Below, in pieces: positions 43,924 through 53,134 of a stretch of 64,000 bases of DNA. A program made the position numbers and the translations under genes. Position 1 is the first letter of the stretch, and each line of letters opens with the position of its first letter. Origin of the DNA: Mariniphaga sp041687255 (GTDB taxonomy: Bacteria > Bacteroidota > Bacteroidia > Bacteroidales > Prolixibacteraceae); the NCBI GenBank assembly GCA_041687255.1, contig JAWLCL010000021.1, positions 1 to 64,000 of the forward strand, read 5' to 3'. A model generated the notes under the pieces. That model ran no database searches. It was not told where the DNA came from and worked only from the letters and a program-made list of their open reading frames with translations.

Positions 43924-45153
43924 ATGCAAAAAATTAAAGTGCAAAACCCGGTTGTAGAACTCGATGGAGACGAAATGACCAGGGTTATCTGGAAATTTAT
44001 TAAAGAAAAACTAATTCTGCCTTATTTAGAAATCGACCTTAAATATTATGATCTGGGCATTGAAAGCAGGGAATCGACAGATGACCAGATTACAGTTGAT
44101 GCCGCCCATGCTATACAAAAGTATGGAGTAGGTGTAAAATGTGCCACAATAACTCCCGATGAAATACGTGTAGAGGAATTTGGATTAAAGCACATGTGGA
44201 AGTCGCCCAACGGCACCATTCGAAACATTCTTGGCGGAACGGTTTTCCGCGAACCCATACTCATTAAAAACATTCCCCGTCTTGTTCCGGGATGGAAACA
44301 GCCCATCTGTATTGGCCGCCATGCATTCGGAGACCAGTATCGCGCAACCGATTTTGTCACCAAAGGCCCGGGTAAACTTACAATTACATTTACACCCGAT
44401 AATGGAGGTGAACCTATTTCTCATGAAGTATATCATTTTGAAGGCGACGGTGTTGCCCTGTCGATGTACAATACCGATGAATCAATAACGGGTTTTGCAC
44501 GTTCCTGTATGAACCAGGCGCTTCTGAAAAAATGGCCGCTCTACATGTCTACAAAAAACACCATTTTAAAAAAATACGATGGAAGGTTCAAAGACATTTT
44601 TCAGGAAATTTTCGAAAAAGAATATAAACAAAAATTTGAAGAAGCCGGAATTACATACGAGCACAGACTTATTGATGATATGGTAGCCGCAGCCCTTAAA
44701 TGGGAAGGTGGATTTGTATGGGCCTGCAAGAATTACGACGGAGATGTCCAGAGTGATACGGTTGCACAAGGATTCGGCTCACTTGGTTTAATGACTTCAA
44801 CATTGGTAACTCCCGACGGTAAAACTATGGAAGCAGAAGCAGCCCATGGAACGGTAACCCGCCATTTCCGTCAGCATCAGAAGGGGAACCCTACCTCTAC
44901 CAATCCAATAGCGTCAATATTTGCCTGGACCCGCGGACTGGAATTCAGGGGTAAGCTTGATAACAACCCGGAACTGATTCATTTTGCCAATGCACTGGAA
45001 CAAGTTTGTATAGAAACAGTGGAATCAGGTAAAATGACCAAAGATCTGGCGCTAGTAATTCATGAAAAAGACCTGAAACAAGAACATTATCTTACTACTG
45101 AAGAGTTTTTAGAAGCTTTGAATGAAAATCTGAAAAAGAAACTGGGTGCATAA
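43924..45153 (+). CDS. icd: NADP-dependent isocitrate dehydrogenase, eukaryotic-like type
   Basis: The 409-residue homodimer-type enzyme oxidises isocitrate to 2-oxoglutarate. It closely resembles human IDH1/IDH2, with GTIRNILGGTVFRE, GRHAFGDQYRATDF and the cofactor loop AAHGTVTRHF. Arg313 and His314 correspond to the residues that read the NADP 2'-phosphate. A TTG two codons upstream opens the frame, but ATG 43924 is preferred. A second, unrelated-subfamily IDH follows 3 bp later. Confidence 0.95.
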   Translation: MQKIKVQNPVVELDGDEMTRVIWKFIKEKLILPYLEIDLKYYDLGIESRESTDDQITVDAAHAIQKYGVGVKCATITPDEIRVEEFGLKHMWKSPNGTIRNILGGTVFREPILIKNIPRLVPGWKQPICIGRHAFGDQYRATDFVTKGPGKLTITFTPDNGGEPISHEVYHFEGDGVALSMYNTDESITGFARSCMNQALLKKWPLYMSTKNTILKKYDGRFKDIFQEIFEKEYKQKFEEAGITYEHRLIDDMVAAALKWEGGFVWACKNYDGDVQSDTVAQGFGSLGLMTSTLVTPDGKTMEAEAAHGTVTRHFRQHQKGNPTSTNPIASIFAWTRGLEFRGKLDNNPELIHFANALEQVCIETVESGKMTKDLALVIHEKDLKQEHYLTTEEFLEALNENLKKKLGA

Positions 45154-45156
45154 AGA

Positions 45157-46419
45157 ATGGATAGAATTCAGCTGATAAACGGTTCACTTCAGGTACCTGA
45201 CAAGCCGGTAATTCCTTATATTGAAGGCGATGGCATAGGCGTCGACATTACCGTTCCTGCCCAAAAGGTAATTGACGCCGCGGTACAAAAAGCTTACGCA
45301 GGAAGTCGTAAAATCCTTTGGAAAGAAGTATTGGCCGGTCAGAAAGCTTATCGTGAAACCGGGAGTTATCTTCCCGAGGAAACAATGAATGCTTTCCGCA
45401 AATATCTTGTAGGAATAAAAGGTCCGCTTCAGACGCCTGTTGGTGAAGGAATTCGTTCGCTAAACGTAGCATTGCGTCAGGTTCTCGACCTGTATGTCTG
45501 CCTCCGGCCGGTGCGGTGGTTTAAAGGTGTCCCCTCGCCTATCCGTTACCCATCTCTTGTTGACATGCATATTTTTCGTGAGAATACAGAAGATATATAT
45601 GCGGGTATTGAATATATGACCGGTGATGTGAATGCCGGAAGGTTAAAGGATTTTCTTGTCAAGGAAATGGGTGTTGATAAAATTCGTTTTCCCGAATCGT
45701 CTTCCTTTGGAATAAAACCCATTTCCAAAGAAGGTTCCGAGCGGCTCATCAGAGCAGCCATTACGTATGCGGTTCAAAGAAAACTGCCATCGGTAACCCT
45801 GGTTCATAAAGGGAATATAATGAAATTCACAGAAGGGGCATTCAAAAACTGGGGTTACAACCTGGCAGAAAAAGAATTTAGCGACCAAACTTTCTCGTGG
45901 AGGCAGTATGAAAAAATAAAAAATGAAAAAGGTGAACCTGAAGCTGCACAGGCACTGGAGGAAGCTCAGAAAAGCGGAAAAGTTGTCATCAAAGATGTCA
46001 TTACTGATGCTTTTTTACAGGAATCACTGCTTAAACCTTATAATCACTCAGTTATAGCCACAATGAACCTGAACGGGGATTATATCTCCGATCAACTAGC
46101 TGCCATGGTTGGGGGAATCGGTATTGCTCCCGGAGCAAACATAAACTCCATCAGCGGATATGCTATTTTTGAGGCAACCCATGGAACGGCTCCCGATATT
46201 GCAGGAATGGGAAAGGCAAATCCTTCCTCACTAATTCTTTCGGCGGTAATGATGCTCGAATACATGCAATGGTACGATGCTGCTGAACATGTATACGACG
46301 CCATGGAACACGTTTTTGCAAAGCGTATGGTTACTTCAGATCTTTATGCTCAAATGGAAGGGGCAAAATTACTTTCGACTGAAGCTTTTGCTGAAGAAAT
46401 TATCAATCATATACATTAA
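45157..46419 (+). CDS. icd: Type I isocitrate dehydrogenase with NAD-type cofactor residues
   Basis: This 420-residue protein is of the E. coli Icd subfamily, with GEGIRSLNVALRQ holding Ser101, equivalent to the phosphorylated Ser113 of E. coli. Its adenosine-binding loop reads HGTAPDIAGMGKANP. At the positions of E. coli Lys344, Tyr345 and Val351 it has Asp347, Ile348 and Ala354. Tyr391 and Arg395 are replaced by Ser and Ala. These are the changes known to convert the family to NAD use. It follows the NADP-type enzyme in the same operon with a 3-bp gap, so both cofactors are probably produced at the same step. No AceK kinase is visible in the window. Confidence 0.92.
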   Translation: MDRIQLINGSLQVPDKPVIPYIEGDGIGVDITVPAQKVIDAAVQKAYAGSRKILWKEVLAGQKAYRETGSYLPEETMNAFRKYLVGIKGPLQTPVGEGIRSLNVALRQVLDLYVCLRPVRWFKGVPSPIRYPSLVDMHIFRENTEDIYAGIEYMTGDVNAGRLKDFLVKEMGVDKIRFPESSSFGIKPISKEGSERLIRAAITYAVQRKLPSVTLVHKGNIMKFTEGAFKNWGYNLAEKEFSDQTFSWRQYEKIKNEKGEPEAAQALEEAQKSGKVVIKDVITDAFLQESLLKPYNHSVIATMNLNGDYISDQLAAMVGGIGIAPGANINSISGYAIFEATHGTAPDIAGMGKANPSSLILSAVMMLEYMQWYDAAEHVYDAMEHVFAKRMVTSDLYAQMEGAKLLSTEAFAEEIINHIH

Positions 46420-46451
46420 ACAGAAATAAATAAAATCAAAAAAATAATCAG

Positions 46452-47774
46452 ATGGAATACATTAAGTATCGTTTTTTTCAAAAAGCAAGTCAATGCTCAA
46501 AAGAATTTCAGCGTATAAAAAAAGATCATGCAGATAAAGTGATTGCCCAGGTGACCTTAGGCCAGGTATTCTCCGGAATGAAAGGAATCCCGCTTCTGGT
46601 GACCGACACCTCAAAGCTTGATCCTAATGAAGGAATCCGGTTTAAGGGGTACTCAATACCTGAATTACGGGAAAAACTCCCAAAAGCTAATCCGGAAGGG
46701 GAACCTCTTCCTGAAGGTCTTTTTTACCTTATGCTCATTGGTGAAATTCCAACACAGGATGATGTTACCAACCTGTCGAAAGATTTTGCCACACGTGCAC
46801 ATGTACCCCAGCATGTATTTGATGTGATTGATGCCCTGCCAAAGAATTCAAGGCCAATGACCCAGTTTAGCGCTGCCATAATTGCGATGGCTACCGAGTC
46901 AATTTTTCAAAAAGCATACCGGGCCGGAGTTAATAAAAAATACTTTTGGGATTCATCGTACGAAGATGTAATGAATCTGATTGCAAGGTTGCCGCATATA
47001 GCTGCATACATCTACCGTCGTAATTTTCATAATGAAGATCATATTGAACCCAATCCGCGTCTCGACTGGGCAGGTAACCTGGCCCATATGATGGGATTCG
47101 ACTCAGAAGATATCAGAAGGTTATTTCGCCTTTACATGGTGATTCATGCCGATCATGAAGGAGGAAATGTTTCAGCACATACTGCCCATTTGGTAGGCTC
47201 TGCACTAAGTAATCCTTATTATGCCTATGCTGCAGCAATGACAGGACTTGCAGGTCCACTTCATGGCTTTGCAAACCAGGATGTCATCCACTGGATGTTT
47301 CAAATGATGGAAGATCTGGATACAGATTCTCCTTCCGATGAACAGGTAGCAGCCTACATAAAAACAACTCTGGAGGAAGGCAGAGTCATTCCGGGATACG
47401 GCCATGCAGTCCTGAGAAAAACAGATCCACGTTTTACTGCACAGCAGGAATTTGCTGAAAAGTATATTAAGGATGACCCTATGATCAACCTGGCAAACCA
47501 ACTTTATAGAGTAGTGCCACCCATCCTCTCCAATATCGGCAAAATACAAAACCCGTGGCCGAATGTTGATGCATTCAGCGGTTCTCTTCTCTATCATTAC
47601 GGGATTAAAGAATATACTTTCTATACAGTTTTATTTGGTGTTTCAAGGGCATTAGGTGTTCTTGCTTCTCTGATTAACGATCGTGTTTATGGAATGCCCA
47701 TTGAAAGACCTACTTCACATCCGCTGCAGTGGTTCCGCGATCAGGTGGATGGAGAAGGCAATAGAAAATGCTGA
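46452..47774 (+). CDS. gltA: Citrate synthase
   Basis: The 440-residue enzyme condenses oxaloacetate with acetyl-CoA. It is of the eukaryotic/mitochondrial-like type. HADHEGGNVSAHT and GPLHGFANQ supply active-site histidines, and PGYGHAVLRKTDPRF contains the catalytic His and Asp. It closes the TCA operon 32 bp after the second IDH. A strong terminator follows. Confidence 0.95.
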   Translation: MEYIKYRFFQKASQCSKEFQRIKKDHADKVIAQVTLGQVFSGMKGIPLLVTDTSKLDPNEGIRFKGYSIPELREKLPKANPEGEPLPEGLFYLMLIGEIPTQDDVTNLSKDFATRAHVPQHVFDVIDALPKNSRPMTQFSAAIIAMATESIFQKAYRAGVNKKYFWDSSYEDVMNLIARLPHIAAYIYRRNFHNEDHIEPNPRLDWAGNLAHMMGFDSEDIRRLFRLYMVIHADHEGGNVSAHTAHLVGSALSNPYYAYAAAMTGLAGPLHGFANQDVIHWMFQMMEDLDTDSPSDEQVAAYIKTTLEEGRVIPGYGHAVLRKTDPRFTAQQEFAEKYIKDDPMINLANQLYRVVPPILSNIGKIQNPWPNVDAFSGSLLYHYGIKEYTFYTVLFGVSRALGVLASLINDRVYGMPIERPTSHPLQWFRDQVDGEGNRKC

Positions 47775-47803
47775 TAAAATTCTGTTGAATAAGGAATGAG
47801 AAT

Positions 47804-47835
47804 AAAAAAAGCCGGGCAATGTACCGGCTTTTTTT
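47804..47835 (+). terminator. Intrinsic terminator of the TCA operon
   Basis: AAAAAAAGCCGG (47804-47815) and CCGGCTTTTTTT (47824-47835) form a 12-bp stem with an 8-nt loop. The symmetric A/T ends allow it to work in both directions. Confidence 0.88.
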
Positions 47836-48065
47836 ATAGGGGTCAATGCTGTTTTATTAGTGAGCAGGCTTATTTTTAAAACATCATACACAGAAGTGAG
47901 TTTTAATTTTCTGCAAGAAGCCACAAAAACAGGTTCAATTGTAAACAATTTAAAAGAAGCAGCAAAACTTGTTCTTGTTACAGCTCATTCTTATACCTAT
48001 AACTTGCTGAACCTTTAAATCCTGCATATGTTCTTAATAAAAGAATGACTTCAGATGCTTTTTAA

Positions 48066-49346
48066 ATGAACATTAAAAGAGGAAATACCCGCAGCACACG
48101 TTTACCGGGACCAAAAAAATATTCCACCCGCAGACCTTTAAAAAGAATGGTAAAAAAGTCACGGAAGAGAAGAATGCGGAAAGGTTCAGTAGTGAAAGGT
48201 GCCGAAAACCGGCTGAAAGGATTCCGGCAGGCTTCCATTCTAGCTGTTGCCATGACAGGTTTCATCCTGCTGATGTTTTCGTCCGATGAAACGTTGTCTT
48301 CAAATGAACAAATCACAACTATACAACAAGATACAACTACTGTTGAAGCAGCCTCTGATACAATTTCACCGGTACAGGGAACAGAACAGGCGGCCGGTGA
48401 AGCCATTAGTGCACTTCAGAACATCTGGAATAACTTTATTTTTAATTACCCTAAAATTTTGATTGCCATTGGCATTCTTATCTTAACCTGGTTGTTGGTC
48501 AGACTGATAAAGCTTATAATCCATACAGCTTTTGGAAAAATGAAAAGCCGTGCAGGAGTTATCACCCTCACTTCAATTATTGTATGGCTGCTGGCCATAG
48601 GGATAGCCTTCAGTGTAGTGGTTGGCGACATCAGGGCATTGGTAGGTTCCTTCGGTCTCATTGGTCTTGCGCTTTCGTGGGCTCTCCAAACACCGATTGA
48701 AAGCTTCACCGGATGGCTGATGAATACTTTCCGCAAATATTATCAAGTAGGCGACAGGATTATGGTAGGCGATGTGTTTGGCGATGTGTACCAGATCGAT
48801 TTTCTTTCAACCACCGTATGGGAAATTGGCTCTCCTTTCCAGCCCGGATTTGTTAATGCTGAACAGCCTACAGGCCGGCTTGTAACCTTCCCGAATAATG
48901 AAATATTGACAGGTACGGTCATTAACCTCACCGGCGATTTCCCTTACGTTTGGGATGAACTGGATGTTGTTGTGGCCAGCGAGTCGGATATCCCGCTAAC
49001 AATGGAAGTACTAAGAAAAGCAGCCACTGAGGTAATCGGCGATTATATGCTCAAACCGGCAGAAAGTTACAGCGCAATCCTTAAAAGGGCAGGTTTTACC
49101 GAGAAGGTGCCGGTTCAACCCGAAGTGTTTTTATCGGTAAGTGATTCCTGGACCGATGTAATTATTCGCTACCTGGTAAACGCCAGGGAGCGGCGGAAAT
49201 GGAAAACAGACTTGCTTCTCAAAACCATTGCAGAAATTAATAAGCCGGAATACAAAGGAAAAATCATTCCCGTTTACCCCAGGCAGCAAATACAAATCAT
49301 CGATTCAGGAGGTGCTCCTTCCGATATTAATCCCCGACAACCATAA
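48066..49346 (+). CDS. MscS-family mechanosensitive channel with basic N-terminal extension
   Basis: The 426-residue protein begins with about 55 residues dense in Arg and Lys, unusual for the family. A hydrophobic segment near 56-73, a Thr/Ser/Glu-rich periplasmic stretch and several helices follow. The MscS pore and beta domain contain the recognisable GLALSWALQTPIESFTGW and KYYQVGDRIMVGD segments. It should release solutes on osmotic downshock. The basic tail could bind acidic lipid or, if translation starts later (ATG 48147 or nearby), be partly absent. It is monocistronic after the TCA terminator. Confidence 0.83.
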   Translation: MNIKRGNTRSTRLPGPKKYSTRRPLKRMVKKSRKRRMRKGSVVKGAENRLKGFRQASILAVAMTGFILLMFSSDETLSSNEQITTIQQDTTTVEAASDTISPVQGTEQAAGEAISALQNIWNNFIFNYPKILIAIGILILTWLLVRLIKLIIHTAFGKMKSRAGVITLTSIIVWLLAIGIAFSVVVGDIRALVGSFGLIGLALSWALQTPIESFTGWLMNTFRKYYQVGDRIMVGDVFGDVYQIDFLSTTVWEIGSPFQPGFVNAEQPTGRLVTFPNNEILTGTVINLTGDFPYVWDELDVVVASESDIPLTMEVLRKAATEVIGDYMLKPAESYSAILKRAGFTEKVPVQPEVFLSVSDSWTDVIIRYLVNARERRKWKTDLLLKTIAEINKPEYKGKIIPVYPRQQIQIIDSGGAPSDINPRQP

Positions 49347-49548
49347 ATTATCAGCAGCATTAAAGATAAGCCCGGATAAATTAATAGTTTTTCTTTGTGC
49401 AAAACTAAATTTTTAATGGATCGGATGGATTCCACATGTTTTAGAGGGTTTTGTTTTTTTATGCCTGTGTTTGCAAAACATGTGAATTTCATTGATGAAA
49501 TATTTTTTTTATTTTCATGGACAAATAAAAATCTTCAGAAAATAAAAG

Positions 49549-50487
49549 ATGCAAAACAGGATAGTCATTATTACAGGCGCTAATTCAGGTATAGGAAAAG
49601 AAGCTTCATTTAAGTTTGCAGAGGCCGGTTATACAGTCGTAATGGCCTGCCGTAATCTTGAGAAAAGTAAAACTGTTCAGGAAGAAATTATAAGTAGTAC
49701 AAAAAATGATAAAGTTTATTTGGAAGAACTGGACATGTCGTCATTTTCTTCCATAAAAAAATTTTCAAGTCTGATTAAGGCACATTTCCCAAAAATTGAT
49801 ATTTTGATTAACAATGCCGCCTATTTCAATCATGGCGAAAATTACCGTTTAACGGCCGATAACATAGAAATTACTTTTGCAACAAATGTAGCCGGGCCAT
49901 TTTTACTTACAACCCTGTTGATTCCTTGTTTACAAAAATCAGATGACGCAAGGGTACTTAATGCTTCAAGTAACATCATCAAACATTTCTTTTCACCTAA
50001 CAGAAAGCTCATATTTAACAATCTTCAAGGAATAACTGACACTAATTACAAGCACAGTGTTTACACGAGTTACTGCAACTCGAAAATGGCTCTTTTAATG
50101 CTAACTTTTAAGATGGCGGAACTTTACCGCTCAGACAACATAAAATTTTATTCACTCCAAATTAACGGTGCCCGGATGTCGGATGATACTTTAAAAAAAT
50201 TCACTCCCGGGTGGCGCTTTATTGCCCGCATTCAAAATCTTTTTTTCCCGCCTCCTGAATTCATGGCTTCAAACTACTTTCAAATCTGTACCGGGGATGA
50301 ATTTAAAAATTCATCCGGCATACACCTTAATCATAAACTTCAAACAATGAAAGCTGCCCCTGAAAATCCGGTTTTAAAACATTCATTTGGTACTGAATTT
50401 TACCCTGCACTTGCCAACAACATGACTGCTCAGGAAAAGATATCGAAAATCTGTAAATCACTTGCAGCAAATTATATGAGTAACTGA
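49549..50487 (+). CDS. Short-chain dehydrogenase/reductase, retinol dehydrogenase-like
   Basis: A 312-residue Rossmann enzyme with the TGANSGIGKEAS cofactor loop (8-19), NNAA at about 89-92 and the catalytic YCNSK (Tyr and Lys). The ACRNLEK arginine after strand beta2 suggests NADP preference. The C-terminal region carries extra helices typical of the retinol dehydrogenase-like group. Substrate unknown. It precedes a run of GNAT genes but is separated by 118 bp. Confidence 0.85.
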   Translation: MQNRIVIITGANSGIGKEASFKFAEAGYTVVMACRNLEKSKTVQEEIISSTKNDKVYLEELDMSSFSSIKKFSSLIKAHFPKIDILINNAAYFNHGENYRLTADNIEITFATNVAGPFLLTTLLIPCLQKSDDARVLNASSNIIKHFFSPNRKLIFNNLQGITDTNYKHSVYTSYCNSKMALLMLTFKMAELYRSDNIKFYSLQINGARMSDDTLKKFTPGWRFIARIQNLFFPPPEFMASNYFQICTGDEFKNSSGIHLNHKLQTMKAAPENPVLKHSFGTEFYPALANNMTAQEKISKICKSLAANYMSN

Positions 50488-50605
50488 TTAAGAAAAATAA
50501 AATGAGAAAATAAGCTTGTTTTCCTTTACTTTTTAATTCTTACAAAGTGCGGCTTATAAAATGAAAATTCCCATTCCCGGCAGAATATAAATATTTTATT
50601 AGCTA

Positions 50606-51103
50606 ATGAAAGCAGAAGGAATTATAAGAAAAGCCATCCCTGAAGACAAATATTCTTTTATTGAAATGGTATTAAAATTTACCTGCTATAACCGGGAACA
50701 CCATCGTAAAGAATGCAGATACGACGACTTTATCCAGGTATTGGATGCCATTAAAAGCAAGGCCATTAAAACCTTCACCAACAGGGATGATGATGTATTG
50801 ATTCTTATTGCCGAGTTGAACAGCAAACCTGTAGGTTATGCCCTTGCCAGAATCTACAGGGAAGAGACAACAGCCGATAACGGCACCGGCAGGATGGGCC
50901 TTTTTGACGAATTATATGTCGATGAAACAGCAAGAGGACTAAAATTGGGTCAACAGCTTACTGATAGTGTAATGATATGGATGAAATCGAAAGGAATACT
51001 CCGGGTCAAATTACATGCCTATGCCTGGAATACAGCTGCAAGAAAACTGTATGAACGGAATGGTTTCACAGTATATGCCTCATCGTTCGAAAAATTCATA
51101 TAA
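50606..51103 (+). CDS. GNAT family N-acetyltransferase
   Basis: This 165-residue acetyltransferase fold has the core FDELYVDETARGLKLGQQL strand-loop-helix and ends with WNTAARKLYERNGF. The acetyl-CoA loop reads RGLKLG, with Lys where the middle glycine normally is. It may acetylate a small amine or peptide. It is followed after about 110 bp by a GyrI-like gene and two more GNATs. Confidence 0.8.
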   Translation: MKAEGIIRKAIPEDKYSFIEMVLKFTCYNREHHRKECRYDDFIQVLDAIKSKAIKTFTNRDDDVLILIAELNSKPVGYALARIYREETTADNGTGRMGLFDELYVDETARGLKLGQQLTDSVMIWMKSKGILRVKLHAYAWNTAARKLYERNGFTVYASSFEKFI

Positions 51104-51213
51104 AATTTATCTTGTAATTGTAACATTTTCAGGGAAAAACGTACAACTTCTAGAGTTAAACAACCGTCTGTTTAACAAGCATTGTTTGAAATAAAAACCA
51201 AAATCTCAGCATC

Positions 51214-51705
51214 ATGCCACAGGAAACTTCAGTAAAAGACATTTGCTGCCCTGAATTTGACCCGGCACCATGGGATGAAAAGCTTCATGAATGGACCGGC
51301 AAAAAATTCATAAAAGACAGCGTGCTGACGCTTTTTTACATGCCAATAAATTTTGGTTCTGTAATGCGCCGACTGCACCGGAAAGTTGAACAACAGCAGG
51401 CTGAAAACCCCGATTGGATGGGTCTTGCCGACCACACATCAAAATGGAACATGGACATTTATCTTGCTGTGAACAAAGAAATTACTGATGAAAAAAACAC
51501 CACCCTCAGTGGTAAGTTTGCTTCAAAAGTTTATGAAGGTCCGTATAAGGAAACCGGGAACTGGAACAAGGACTTTCAGGCATGGTGCAGCCATAAGGGC
51601 TTAACTCCGGAAAAATACTATATGTGGTACACCACCTGCCCGAAATGTGCCAAAAAGTACGGTAAAAATTACGTGGTAATTGTGGCAAAACTCAATAAAC
51701 AATGA
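51214..51705 (+). CDS. GyrI-like small-molecule-binding protein
   Basis: The 163-residue cytosolic protein begins with a conserved-looking CCPEFDPAPWDEK segment and ends with YTTCPKCAKKYGKNYVVI, containing a CxxC pair. It belongs to a family in Bacteroidetes often labelled as hydrolase and related to GyrI-like domains. I recall the pattern but cannot verify it. The last 4 bp overlap the next GNAT gene (ATGA), so the two are translationally coupled. Confidence 0.6.
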   Translation: MPQETSVKDICCPEFDPAPWDEKLHEWTGKKFIKDSVLTLFYMPINFGSVMRRLHRKVEQQQAENPDWMGLADHTSKWNMDIYLAVNKEITDEKNTTLSGKFASKVYEGPYKETGNWNKDFQAWCSHKGLTPEKYYMWYTTCPKCAKKYGKNYVVIVAKLNKQ

Positions 51706-52475
51706 ATATTAAACCGGAAATTATTACCATCAACAATCAAAACCTGGCCGATTTCCCCGAGGTGATTTGCTTTATAAATAAAAATCAACCGTCGCATTCA
51801 CTTAAAACAGAATGGCTGAAAGAACGGCTGGAGGAAGGCCTGCGCATTAAGCTTCTTTTTGTTGAAGGAAAAAAGAATGCAGCAGGATTTCTGGAATATA
51901 TACCCGGTGAATTTGCCTGGAGGGCTGTAACAGCCAAACATTATATGTTAATCCATTGCATCTATATCTATCCGAATGCTAACAAAAATAAGGGACTGGG
52001 AACACTTCTAATTGAGGAATGTATATCTGATGCCAGGAAAAATAACTGTAGCGGGGTTGCTGTAATTACCGGCAAGCGTGCTTTCATGGCTGAGAATACA
52101 CTTTTTATTAAAATGGGTTTTCAGCCGGCAGGCAACGATGGCACCGGAAACGAATTGCTGGTTTATAAGTTTAACGATGGTCCTGTTCCGGTAATCAACG
52201 ACTGGAAATCACAACTGGCAAACTATCGGGGGTTACATATTGTATACACCCGCCAGTGCCCCTGGGTTGCCCGGATGGTGGAGGAATTTAAGGAATCGGA
52301 TTTGCAGAAGCGATTGAACATTGATATCACCGAGCTTAAAACCCCCGAAGAAGCACAGAATGCTCCTGCACTTTATACCACCTTCAGCCTGATATACAAA
52401 GGAAAACTCCTTGCCGACCGTTACATTTCAACAACCCGCATGAACAATATATTGAAAAAAGAGAAACTTATTTAA
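51702..52475 (+). CDS. GNAT acetyltransferase fused to YoaP-like domain
   Basis: The 257-residue protein has a GNAT domain (about 1-165, with an NKNKGLGTLLIEE acetyl-CoA loop). A C-terminal YoaP-like thioredoxin-fold region (about 165-257) follows, containing YTRQCPWVARM. The CPW cysteine could be redox-active or bind metal. The gene overlaps the GyrI-like gene by 4 bp. The substrate is unknown, but the fusion suggests linked acetylation and thiol chemistry. Confidence 0.75.
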   Translation: MNIKPEIITINNQNLADFPEVICFINKNQPSHSLKTEWLKERLEEGLRIKLLFVEGKKNAAGFLEYIPGEFAWRAVTAKHYMLIHCIYIYPNANKNKGLGTLLIEECISDARKNNCSGVAVITGKRAFMAENTLFIKMGFQPAGNDGTGNELLVYKFNDGPVPVINDWKSQLANYRGLHIVYTRQCPWVARMVEEFKESDLQKRLNIDITELKTPEEAQNAPALYTTFSLIYKGKLLADRYISTTRMNNILKKEKLI

Positions 52476-52502
52476 ACCGTATAAAAATTTACAATCTAAG
52501 CG

Positions 52503-53021
52503 ATGAAAGAAGTTAAACTGCGCCTGCTTACAATGGAAGATGCCCCAAAAATGGCAGAACTGGCCAACAATGAGAAAATAAGTATTAATCTTCGCGATGG
52601 GTTCCCTCATCCCTATACCTTTAAAGATGCCGAAGAATTTATCACAAAGTTTGGGCATCACGACCAGATGAAGGTGTTTGCCATTGAATACAAAGACCAT
52701 TATGCAGGTAATATTGGACTGCACATAGGGGAAGATGTCTACCGGAAGTCTGCCGAAATCGGTTATTTTCTGGGAGAACCTTTCTGGAACAAAGGCATTA
52801 TGACTGAAGCTGTAAACCAAATGGTCAACTACGGATTTAATCACCTCGAAATTGTTCGTATCCATACCGGCATCTTCGAATACAACCTGGCATCTCAACG
52901 GGTGCTTGAAAAGTGCGGGTTTAAAAAAGAGGCAGTTTTTGAAAAAGCAATCTTTAAAAATAACCGGCTTTGGGATGAAGTAAGGTATGCTGTAATTAAA
53001 CCGGATGCCACTGCTTTATAA
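52503..53021 (+). CDS. RimJ/RimL-type GNAT acetyltransferase
   Basis: The 172-residue protein shows the RimJ/L pattern: LRLLTMEDAPKMAEL at the start, EIGYFLGEPFWNKGIMTEA as the acetyl-CoA-binding segment and NLASQRVLEKCGF near the end. Members acetylate N-terminal residues of proteins, amino sugars or small molecules. It is 27 bp from the previous gene and probably the last of the cluster. Confidence 0.85.
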   Translation: MKEVKLRLLTMEDAPKMAELANNEKISINLRDGFPHPYTFKDAEEFITKFGHHDQMKVFAIEYKDHYAGNIGLHIGEDVYRKSAEIGYFLGEPFWNKGIMTEAVNQMVNYGFNHLEIVRIHTGIFEYNLASQRVLEKCGFKKEAVFEKAIFKNNRLWDEVRYAVIKPDATAL

Positions 53022-53134
53022 TTTTCTATCTTGCAGAGAATCTGTGAATGATGAAAATGGAATTTTCTCTGCATAATTACTTTACTGATTGCATTCAATT
53101 AAAAGACATAGCCATTTATTTTAATACGTATTTT

